From assembly GCA_937129385.1 (NCBI GenBank), contig CAKZNC010000019.1, positions 1 to 62,604 of the forward strand: 62,604 nucleotides of DNA, in the 5' to 3' direction. The position numbers and the translations under genes are program-made. Under the pieces are notes generated by a model. It was not told the origin of the DNA, made no database searches, and saw nothing but the letters and a program-made list of their open reading frames with translations. Positions within the stretch are counted from its first letter, which is position 1. Every line of letters begins with the position of its first letter. Source of the DNA: an uncultured Bacteroidota bacterium (GTDB lineage: Bacteria > Bacteroidota > Bacteroidia > Bacteroidales > GCA-2748055). Of the stretch, positions 17,403 to 24,929 are shown one piece after another.

Positions 17403-18446
17403 TTGAATAAAAACATCCGGAAAATAATACGGTTCGCTGTATTCCTGGCAGCAGGACTGCTTCTTCTGTTCCTGGCATTCAGAGGCATCGACTTTTCTGA
17501 AATGAAGGAAGTTTTCCGGGATGCCAGGTACAGCTGGATACTGCTCTCCCTGGTCTTTGCAGTATTCTCACATTTAAGCCGGGCCAGGCGATGGATCCTG
17601 CTCATCGAACCACTCAATTACAAACCGCGGTTCTGGACCACATTCCATGCGATCATGTTTGGCTACCTGGCCAACTATGCGCTCCCAAGGATCGGTGAAG
17701 TGGCACGCTGTGTCTCCCTGGGACGAAAAGAGAAGATCCCGGTGGATTCGCTCATTGGAACCGTGATCGTTGAACGGGCCATCGACCTGATCTCCATGCT
17801 GGTGATCTTTGCGGTACTCATCGTAGCAAGATTTGAAAAATTCGGGGCATTCTTCAGCGACTACATTTTCACTCCGATCAGCGAAAAGGTAGCCGGAATT
17901 TTCGGGACAGCAGTCATTTTCTGGATCCTCCTACTGGCAGTGATCCTCCTGATCATGGGAGTGCTCTATCTCCTGCGAAAACGTATCATGAAACTGAAAC
18001 TGGCCAGGAAGCTGGGTGAGATCATGAAAGGAGTGGCAAAAGGGCTAAAAAGCATCTGGAAAATGGAACGCAAATGGGAATTCCTCCTGCAGACACTTTT
18101 TATCTGGATCAATTATGCACTGATGACATGGGTCATCGTTTTCTCACTGCCCGAAATCACCGGTCATCTGCAATTTGTCGACGGCATCTTCCTGCTGGTC
18201 ATCGGAAGCATGGGAATGGCAGTCCCCGTGCAGGCCGGAATCGGAGCGTTCCACTGGATCGTCTCCAGGGGATTGCATTTCGTGTACGGACTCGACAAGT
18301 CTGAAGGTCTGGTATTTGCCACCCTTCAGCATGAATCCCAGACCCTGTTGATCCTCCTGTTGGGAAGCATCTCATTGATCTTCCTTTTTCCCCGGAACAA
18401 GCTCGGTAAATCACTTTCAAACGTTACGCACATTGACCCTGACTGA
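17403..18446 (+). CDS. YbhN/AglD-like flippase-fold integral membrane protein (lysylphosphatidylglycerol synthase TM family)
   Basis: A 347-aa protein with about eight hydrophobic helices. The family signature ANYALPRIGEVARCVSLGRKEKI is followed by VIVERAIDLISMLV, which matches the UPF0104/LPG-synthetase TM family. Members include flippase domains of MprF and proteins of unknown substrate. No aminoacyl-transferase domain is fused, so it is not a full MprF. The start is a TTG at 17403 just before the first helix, 8 bases after panD. Its end overlaps the next gene by 14 bases, indicating translational coupling. Confidence 0.82.
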   Translation: MNKNIRKIIRFAVFLAAGLLLLFLAFRGIDFSEMKEVFRDARYSWILLSLVFAVFSHLSRARRWILLIEPLNYKPRFWTTFHAIMFGYLANYALPRIGEVARCVSLGRKEKIPVDSLIGTVIVERAIDLISMLVIFAVLIVARFEKFGAFFSDYIFTPISEKVAGIFGTAVIFWILLLAVILLIMGVLYLLRKRIMKLKLARKLGEIMKGVAKGLKSIWKMERKWEFLLQTLFIWINYALMTWVIVFSLPEITGHLQFVDGIFLLVIGSMGMAVPVQAGIGAFHWIVSRGLHFVYGLDKSEGLVFATLQHESQTLLILLLGSISLIFLFPRNKLGKSLSNVTHIDPD

Positions 18447-18936
18447 AGAAATACTCGGCAAGATCGTCTCCCGCGAAGCACTGCCGGGAATCATTCAGCC
18501 GGCAATCACTGCCGGTAAAAAAATCGTATTCACCAACGGCTGTTTTGATATCCTGCACCCGGGTCACATACAGGTGCTTGGTGCAGCAAAGAACGAGGGG
18601 GACATCCTGGTCGTGGGCATGAATGCAGATGCCTCGGTAAAAAAACTGAAAGGGGAAGACCGGCCGGTCATGGATGAACAATCAAGGGCGATATTACTCG
18701 CATCCCTGGTTTTCGTGGATTACGTGGTGATCTTCACCGATGAGACGCCCCTGGAACTGATCAGGGAACTACGCCCCAATGTATTGGTGAAAGGAGGCGA
18801 CTACCGTCGCGAAGAGATCGTGGGGGCTGACCTTGTTGAAGCCGGTGGCGGCAGAACTGTGATCGTACCCCTCCTTGCAGGGCACTCTTCAAGTGAAATT
18901 ATTGGAAAAAAAGGAAAGGACGACCACCACCGATAG
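18433..18936 (+). CDS. rfaE2: D-glycero-beta-D-manno-heptose 1-phosphate adenylyltransferase, RfaE2/HldE C-domain-like
   Basis: A 167-aa nucleotidyltransferase with the motif TNGCFDILHPGHIQVLGAAK and downstream VKGGDYRREEIVGADLV, which is diagnostic for the RfaE domain II. It transfers AMP from ATP to heptose 1-phosphate for ADP-heptose synthesis for lipopolysaccharide. The kinase half of HldE is not fused and not in this window. The start is a TTG inside the 3' end of the YbhN-like gene (14-base overlap); there is no ATG before the catalytic motif. Confidence 0.88.
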   Translation: MTLTEEILGKIVSREALPGIIQPAITAGKKIVFTNGCFDILHPGHIQVLGAAKNEGDILVVGMNADASVKKLKGEDRPVMDEQSRAILLASLVFVDYVVIFTDETPLELIRELRPNVLVKGGDYRREEIVGADLVEAGGGRTVIVPLLAGHSSSEIIGKKGKDDHHR

Positions 18937-18970
18937 GTTGATTCATCACAGATGATTACCTTTATGACCC

Positions 18971-18978
18971 TATCTTTG
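18971..18978 (+). promoter_or_regulatory. -7 promoter element abutting radA
   Basis: TATCTTTG (TAnnTTTG) ends only 4 bases before the radA ATG at 18983. Transcription would begin at or next to the start codon, predicting a leaderless mRNA. Confidence 0.6.
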
Positions 18979-18982
18979 CATT

Positions 18983-20341
18983 ATGGCGAAAACAAAATCT
19001 GTATATGTCTGCCAGAGTTGCGGAGCAGAATCTCCCAAATGGATCGGCAAATGCAACAGCTGCGGTGAGTGGAACACCTTCGTCGAACAGGTCATCCATA
19101 AATCACCTTCCAAGCGTTTCGAAGCACGGCCCGGCGAACGGAATATCCCGGAGAAGATCACACAGGTGCAGACCGACAGGCTCCAGCGATACGACACCCA
19201 TAACACGGAGTTCAACCGTGTGCTCGGAGGCGGATTGGTTCCGGGATCCATGGTTTTGATCGGCGGCGAACCCGGGATCGGGAAATCGACGCTGGCATTG
19301 CAGATCGCCATCAGGTTCGGTGCGCCTGTACTATATGTCTCTGGTGAAGAGAGCCCCCAGCAGATCAGGATGCGCGGGGAACGGCTGGGAACCCTGGATG
19401 AACAGACACTCGTCCTCTCCGAGACCTCACTGCAGGCCATTGTCATGCAAATCGGACAGATGAAACCTTCCATGGTGATCATCGACTCCATCCAGACACT
19501 CTATTCGGAGGAGATCGAATCAACGCCCGGGAGCGTATCACAGGTAAGGGAATGTGCCTCACAACTGCTCAGGGTGGCCAAGCAAACCGGGATCCCGGTG
19601 GTACTGATCGGACACATCACCAAGGAGGGCAACCTGGCCGGACCCAAGATCCTGGAACATATCGTGGACACGGTCCTGCAATTCGAGGGTGATTCACACC
19701 ATATATACAGGATCCTGCGGGCCAGCAAAAACAGGTTTGGCTCCACCTCAGAACTGGGCGTCTTTGAGATGAGAAACGACGGACTGGCTGAAATCGCCAA
19801 CCCCTCCGAGGTGCTACTGAACAACCAGGCCGAAGAACTCAGCGGGTCAGCAGTCGCCGCCAACATCGAGGGCATCCGTCCGCTGATGATCGAGACCCAG
19901 GCACTTGTCAGTACCGCCGCCTACGGCACGCCACAGCGCACCTCCAACGGATTTGACATCCGCAGGCTGAACATGCTGCTGGCAGTGCTTGAGAAAAGAG
20001 CGAACTTCCACCTCTCAAGCAAAGATGTCTTTATCAATATCGCAGGCGGACTCAGGGTGGATGATCCTGCCACCGATCTCTCTGTCATCAGTGCCGTACT
20101 CAGCTCAACCGTGGATATTGCACTGGAGAAAAAAATATGCTTTGCAGGCGAAGTCGGCCTTTCAGGAGAGATCAGGCCCGCCAACCGGATGGAACAGCGA
20201 ATATCTGAGGCGCAAAAACTCGGCTTCGGCACGATCTATGTATCTTCCTTTAACGACAAAGCGATCAGTAATGACCGGTTCGATATCAACATCATCAGGC
20301 TCTCGAAAGTCCAGGAGCTGCCAAAACACCTCTTCGGATAA
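18983..20341 (+). CDS. radA: DNA repair protein RadA/Sms
   Basis: A RecA-like ATPase that acts in recombination and branch migration. The 452-aa protein has the N-terminal C4 zinc finger from residue 10 (CQSCGAESPKWIGKCNSCGEW gives the ligand spacing), a Walker A at about 95-103 (EPGIGKST), the RadA-specific KNRFG motif at 249-253, and a C-terminal Lon-protease-like domain. The start is fixed because the zinc finger begins nine residues after this Met. The stop codon overlaps the ATG of the next gene by 1 base. Confidence 0.96.
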   Translation: MAKTKSVYVCQSCGAESPKWIGKCNSCGEWNTFVEQVIHKSPSKRFEARPGERNIPEKITQVQTDRLQRYDTHNTEFNRVLGGGLVPGSMVLIGGEPGIGKSTLALQIAIRFGAPVLYVSGEESPQQIRMRGERLGTLDEQTLVLSETSLQAIVMQIGQMKPSMVIIDSIQTLYSEEIESTPGSVSQVRECASQLLRVAKQTGIPVVLIGHITKEGNLAGPKILEHIVDTVLQFEGDSHHIYRILRASKNRFGSTSELGVFEMRNDGLAEIANPSEVLLNNQAEELSGSAVAANIEGIRPLMIETQALVSTAAYGTPQRTSNGFDIRRLNMLLAVLEKRANFHLSSKDVFINIAGGLRVDDPATDLSVISAVLSSTVDIALEKKICFAGEVGLSGEIRPANRMEQRISEAQKLGFGTIYVSSFNDKAISNDRFDINIIRLSKVQELPKHLFG

Positions 20342-20829
20342 TGACTGGAGAAAATGAACAGCAGGAATATCCGCCACTGATCAGGGAAGACTACAAAACC
20401 GGTGTTCCCTGTTACCCGATCGAAAGACCCGAGATCCCGTCGGGAGCGGCCTACTATTTCAATACCGAAAGCGGACTGAGGTACGAAGTGCTGTTCGCGA
20501 AAAAACGTGACAATTACCTGGGGAACATCATCAATTTCAGCGTGCTCAATGATGAATTCGAGGATGAATACAGCGAAACCAATCGTGGCGAAGTCTACCG
20601 GGTCATTGCCACGGTAACCGAGATCGTCAGGATCTATCACGATTTTCACGCCTACTCCACCAGCTACGAATTCAGTGGCGAATACAAGGAGGAAAAGGAC
20701 GAGGGCGAAGCCAGCATCAGGTCACTGCTATACTACAGGAAGGCACTCAGGATCCTCCATGACCAGTGGGGAGTCGAACTGTGTGGCAACAAGGTCGTTG
20801 CATTCCGAAAAAGGAAAAAATATGAGTGA
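20341..20829 (+). CDS. Conserved-looking protein of unknown function
   Basis: A soluble, acidic 162-aa protein that I do not recognise. It has no signal peptide or membrane segment. The sequence is rich in Glu, Tyr and Arg. Visible segments include SGLRYEVLFAKKRDNYLG, which reads like a beta-hairpin repeat, and a C-terminal helix SIRSLLYYRKALRILHDQWG. It overlaps radA by 1 base and the ABC ATPase gene by 8 bases, so it is a genuine translated member of this unit. Its position suggests a small accessory protein, but nothing in it identifies the partner. Confidence 0.65.
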   Translation: MTGENEQQEYPPLIREDYKTGVPCYPIERPEIPSGAAYYFNTESGLRYEVLFAKKRDNYLGNIINFSVLNDEFEDEYSETNRGEVYRVIATVTEIVRIYHDFHAYSTSYEFSGEYKEEKDEGEASIRSLLYYRKALRILHDQWGVELCGNKVVAFRKRKKYE

Positions 20830-22471
20830 TCCCCTGCTCAGGATCAGGGACCTGGAGATCAGCACCGGAAATGCCAGGCTCGTCAACAGGATCAACCTGG
20901 ATATTTCCGGGAAAAGCGTCACCGGACTGGTGGGTGAGTCGGGTTCAGGCAAAACCCTCACCGCTCTGTCAATTATGGGGCTGTTGCCCAAAGGCGTCAG
21001 GGCCACCGCAGGATCCGTCACGCTTTTAAACCGGGACTCCGCCGATGCGAACCTCCTTCACCTCCCTGAAAAGGAGATGAACCATATCCGGGGCAGCAGA
21101 ATCTCCATGATCTTCCAGGAGCCCATGACCTCGCTGAACCCAACCATGAAATGCGGACCCCAGGCCACCGAACCACTGCGCATACACAAGGGGCTCTCTT
21201 CCACCGGGGCCCGTGAAAAAATTCTGGATCTCTTCAACGAAGTGAAACTCCCCGATGTGGAAAACATCTTCAATGCCTGGCCCCACCAGCTCTCCGGAGG
21301 CCAGCGACAGCGCGTGATGATCGCCATGGCCCTTTCAACCCACCCCGACCTGCTGATCGCGGATGAACCCACCACCGCGCTTGATGTAACAGTGCAAAAA
21401 AGCATCCTGGAACTGCTGCTGGCACTGAAAGAAAAATACAACCTGGGCGTGCTCTTTATCACCCATGACCTGATGGTGCTCAAACAGATCGCCGACCGCA
21501 TTGCGGTGATGTACAGGGGTGAACTGGTCGAAGAAGCAAGCGCCGCGGCCCTCCTCGAAAATCCACAAACCCCCTATGCAAAAGGATTGCTGGCATGCCG
21601 ACCCAGCCTGGAGGAGAAACCCGAAAGATTGCCCACCATCGGGGATTTTATGTCGGGGTATGCTGAACAGGACAAGCCAACCGCCGGACAACCAAGATCC
21701 GTTGATAATGATGTGATCCTCTCCGTAAAAGACCTGGAGGTGACCTTCATCAGTGGAAAACGAACCGTCCACGCCGTGGATTCCGTCTCATTCGATGTGT
21801 TCAGGGGGGAGACCCTCGGACTGGTGGGTGAATCAGGATGCGGAAAGACCACGCTGGGACGCACCATCGTGCAGTTGATACGGCCCGACAACGGAAGCGT
21901 GTCATACAACGGAGTGCCACTCGACCGACTGACTGGAAAGGAGCTGCGGAAAACCAGGAGGAAGATCCAGATCGTCTTCCAGGATCCCTACTCCTCGCTG
22001 AACCCCGGTAAAACCATCGGCGATATCATCGCAGAACCCATGATCATTCACCGGCTGGAAAAAAACAAAAAAGAGAAGGAAGCCAGGGTACATCAACTTC
22101 TTGAGCAAACGGGGCTTCCTGGTGAAGCTTACAACCTTTATCCCCACCAGTTCTCCGGGGGTCAGCGTCAGCGAATCGGAATCGCCCGTGCCCTGGCATG
22201 CCAACCCGAATTTATTGTCCTTGATGAAAGTGTGTCGGCACTGGATGTGAGTGTACAGGCCCAGATCCTCAACCTGCTAAATGATTTGAAAAGAGCGTAT
22301 GAGCTGACCTATATATTTATCTCGCACGACCTTACCGTGGTGAAATATATGTCAGACCGCGTGCTGATCATGTCGGACGGACGTATGATTGAATCCGGCA
22401 CCTCTGAAAAGATCTATATGCATCCTGAAAATGACTATACAAGGAAGCTGATCAACGCAATTCCTTCCTAA
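20822..22471 (+). CDS. Fused double ABC ATPase, oligopeptide/dipeptide transporter type (YejF/GsiA-like)
   Basis: A 549-aa protein with two complete ABC domains. The first has Walker A GESGSGKT, signature LSGGQRQRVMIAMALS and Walker B LLIADEPTTALD. The second has GESGCGKT, FSGGQRQRIGIARAL and FIVLDESVSALD. Each carries the DPP/OPP-type Q-loop (MIFQEPMTSLNPT, IVFQDPYSSLNPG). Such fused ATPases power uptake of peptides or glutathione. I start it at the ATG at 20822; the longer frame would run through most of the preceding gene. No permease or binding-protein gene is nearby, so its partners are elsewhere. The end overlaps the convergent PBP1A gene by 4 bases. Confidence 0.93.
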   Translation: MSDPLLRIRDLEISTGNARLVNRINLDISGKSVTGLVGESGSGKTLTALSIMGLLPKGVRATAGSVTLLNRDSADANLLHLPEKEMNHIRGSRISMIFQEPMTSLNPTMKCGPQATEPLRIHKGLSSTGAREKILDLFNEVKLPDVENIFNAWPHQLSGGQRQRVMIAMALSTHPDLLIADEPTTALDVTVQKSILELLLALKEKYNLGVLFITHDLMVLKQIADRIAVMYRGELVEEASAAALLENPQTPYAKGLLACRPSLEEKPERLPTIGDFMSGYAEQDKPTAGQPRSVDNDVILSVKDLEVTFISGKRTVHAVDSVSFDVFRGETLGLVGESGCGKTTLGRTIVQLIRPDNGSVSYNGVPLDRLTGKELRKTRRKIQIVFQDPYSSLNPGKTIGDIIAEPMIIHRLEKNKKEKEARVHQLLEQTGLPGEAYNLYPHQFSGGQRQRIGIARALACQPEFIVLDESVSALDVSVQAQILNLLNDLKRAYELTYIFISHDLTVVKYMSDRVLIMSDGRMIESGTSEKIYMHPENDYTRKLINAIPS

Positions 22472-24816
22472 AACTCGCTGAAATCCTCACTGGAAGTGGG
22501 TCGTTCCGAAACGTCCACGCAATCGAGATCCACGTGGAAGCCAACCGGCTTCTGAAACATCTTCTCCTGGGTGACCCCAAGGGTGGAATCGGCATATACC
22601 TTTTCAAAGAATTTCGCCCAGATCGGCAGGGCCATGTTCCCACCTGCGCCCATGCCGAGCTCATCAAAATGGATGGAGCGGTCCTCACCACCTACCCAGA
22701 CACCCGCTGAAAGATGCGGGGTTATGCCCATGAACCAGCCGTCACTCTGGTTCTGCGTAGTACCTGTCTTGCCGGCTATCTCGCCGCTGAATTCATAGCG
22801 GTACCTTAATCGTCCTGCTGTACCCCGATCCACCACGTTTTTCAGAAGAGTAAGCATCAGGTATGCAGTTTCTTCACTGATCGCCTCGCTTTCCCTCGCC
22901 TGGAAAGTGGAAATAATGTTCCCGTATTTGTCCTCAATCCGTGTGACATACACTGGCGATACATAGATCCCCTGGTTGCCGAACGTGTTGAACGCGCCTA
23001 CCATCTCCTCCAGGGAGATGTCGGAAGGACCGTAGATCATTGCTGGTACGGGATCGATGTGCGAAGTTATGCCCATCTTTCGCATCAGCTGGATCACACT
23101 CTCAGGATTGTAATTCTTGAATAACCAGGCAGAAACCCAGTTGTGTGAATTTGCCAGCCCCCATTTCAGGGTTACATATTTGCCAGCATGACGATTGGGT
23201 GCCGGGGCCCTGGGGGTGTATACCGAATCCCGCACCTGGAACGAGATCGGAACAAGCGGTATCTGCTTGCATGGAGACACCCCTTCCTGCATGGCCAGGA
23301 GGTAAAGGAATGGTTTCACAGTGGATCCCACCTGCCTGCGCCCCATGGTGACATGATCGTATTGGAAATAGCGGTAATTATGATCTCCCACATAGGCCTT
23401 GACCTGTCCCGACCAGGGCTCGATGGCCATAAAGCCTGACCTTAAAATGTGCTTCAGGTACCGGATCGAATCATACGGGCTCATGACGGTATCGATCATA
23501 CCCCGCCAGGAAAAGACCGAGGTTTCCCTGGGTTGCTTAAATATCAACATGATGGAATCCTGAGGCATTCCCTGGCTTTTCAAGGTCTTGTACCTTTCCG
23601 ACTGGCGAATCGCACGATTCATTATCTGGCTGATCTCCTTGTTGCTTATATCTTCAAACGGGGCTTTTGTTCTCCCCTCCTTTTCCCTGAAAAATGCAGG
23701 TTGTAGATACTCCCGGAGATGCTCCTCCATCGCCTCCTCAGCAAACTGCTGCATTTTTATGTTGATGGTGGTATAGATCTTCAGTCCGTCGCGGTAAATA
23801 TTATAATTGGTCCCATCGGGACGGGGATTCTTCTCGATCCATCCATAAAGCGGATCCTTGACCCATCTCAGGGAATCCCGCTGGAAATTCTCATACCCCC
23901 ATGAGGGATAGTTTTCACGGACCGGCTTACTTGCATTCATACTTACCCTGAGGTAGGTACGAAAATGGTTCGCATTCCCCTGCATGTGCCCCGCAATGTT
24001 ATAATAGGCCTTTACAGGAAGCTGCTTCACCGAGTCTGCGATTGTGGTGTCGAGGTACTCGTATTTAACCATCTGGTCAATCACCACATTTCTTCTCCCC
24101 TGGGCATTATCGGGGTTGAGGTAGGGGTTGTAACGTGTAGGTGCTTTTAACATGCCTACAAGGATGGCCGCCTCTTCAAGCTTTAGCGAATCAGGCGAAG
24201 TGTCAAAAAAAGTTTTTGAAGCTGATTTGATACCGATCACCGCGTCACTCCCGAAAGGTACCGTATTTAGGTACATCGTCAGGATCTCTTTCTTCGTGTA
24301 ACTCCTTTCAAGTCTGACCGCCGTGTTCCACTCCTTGAATTTTACCACGGCCATGTGTGCTGCACGACCAATTTTTGTCTTGTTCTCCGTTGTATCCCTG
24401 GGAAAAAGGTTTTTGGCCAGCTGCTGGGAGATCGTACTCCCTCCACCTGCATCCTGACCAAGCAATATGGACTTGACAAAAACCCTGGATAAACTTCGTA
24501 CATCAATACCGGAATGCCGCTTGTACCTGACATCCTCTGTGGCAATCAAGGCATCCACCAGGTACGGGGAGAGATTTTCATAGTCTACAAGGGTCCTGTT
24601 CTCAATGAAGAACTTATCGAGCAGTTCACCGTTGTCAGTATAGATCTCTGATGCCAGGTTGGTCTGTGGGTTTTCCAGCTCCTCGAATGTCGGCATAAAT
24701 CCCAGTCTGCCTTTGGCGATCAGCATGAAGAGGATGACAATAAACAGGAACAGAAGTGCGTATATTGACCACAGGATAGAGAGGTAGATGGTCTTCTTAT
24801 CAGCTTTTTTAAGCAT
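22468..24816 (-). CDS. Penicillin-binding protein 1A, bifunctional transglycosylase/transpeptidase
   Basis: A class A PBP that polymerises and crosslinks peptidoglycan. From the ATG at 24816 it is 782 aa. I reject the TTG 21 bases upstream because it lies within the -7 promoter element. A single N-terminal membrane helix is followed by the GT51 domain, with the catalytic Glu in ATEDVRYKRHSG and with GGGSTISQQLAKNLF. The transpeptidase domain has the SxxK motif STVK in GSTVKPFLYL, SxN as SHN, and KTG in AGKTGTTQNQSDGW. It is monocistronic and divergent from topA. Confidence 0.94.
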   Translation of the reverse strand: MLKKADKKTIYLSILWSIYALLFLFIVILFMLIAKGRLGFMPTFEELENPQTNLASEIYTDNGELLDKFFIENRTLVDYENLSPYLVDALIATEDVRYKRHSGIDVRSLSRVFVKSILLGQDAGGGSTISQQLAKNLFPRDTTENKTKIGRAAHMAVVKFKEWNTAVRLERSYTKKEILTMYLNTVPFGSDAVIGIKSASKTFFDTSPDSLKLEEAAILVGMLKAPTRYNPYLNPDNAQGRRNVVIDQMVKYEYLDTTIADSVKQLPVKAYYNIAGHMQGNANHFRTYLRVSMNASKPVRENYPSWGYENFQRDSLRWVKDPLYGWIEKNPRPDGTNYNIYRDGLKIYTTINIKMQQFAEEAMEEHLREYLQPAFFREKEGRTKAPFEDISNKEISQIMNRAIRQSERYKTLKSQGMPQDSIMLIFKQPRETSVFSWRGMIDTVMSPYDSIRYLKHILRSGFMAIEPWSGQVKAYVGDHNYRYFQYDHVTMGRRQVGSTVKPFLYLLAMQEGVSPCKQIPLVPISFQVRDSVYTPRAPAPNRHAGKYVTLKWGLANSHNWVSAWLFKNYNPESVIQLMRKMGITSHIDPVPAMIYGPSDISLEEMVGAFNTFGNQGIYVSPVYVTRIEDKYGNIISTFQARESEAISEETAYLMLTLLKNVVDRGTAGRLRYRYEFSGEIAGKTGTTQNQSDGWFMGITPHLSAGVWVGGEDRSIHFDELGMGAGGNMALPIWAKFFEKVYADSTLGVTQEKMFQKPVGFHVDLDCVDVSERPTSSEDFSEF

Positions 24817-24834
24817 CTTTGAAGTTATTTTAGA

Positions 24835-24842
24835 CAAAAATA
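24835..24842 (-). promoter_or_regulatory. -7 promoter element for the PBP1A gene
   Basis: The minus strand reads TATTTTTG, an exact TAnnTTTG, 18 bases before the ATG at 24816. It decides the start codon of the PBP1A gene. Confidence 0.6.
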
Positions 24843-24887
24843 GTAATTATTTGCTGCAAAAATTTTAGAGGACTGAATCAATTGGTA

Positions 24888-24895
24888 TAATTTTG
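24888..24895 (+). promoter_or_regulatory. -7 promoter element for topA
   Basis: TAATTTTG matches TAnnTTTG, 34 bases before the topA ATG at 24930. No convincing -33 is seen. Confidence 0.55.
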
Positions 24896-24929
24896 TGCTC
24901 TCATTAAGTAACGAGGAAGGGTTGAAAAT

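Noticed and set aside
24816-24837. TTG start seven codons upstream for PBP1A
   Set aside because: The TTG forms the last three bases of the TATTTTTG promoter element, so it cannot be in the mRNA.
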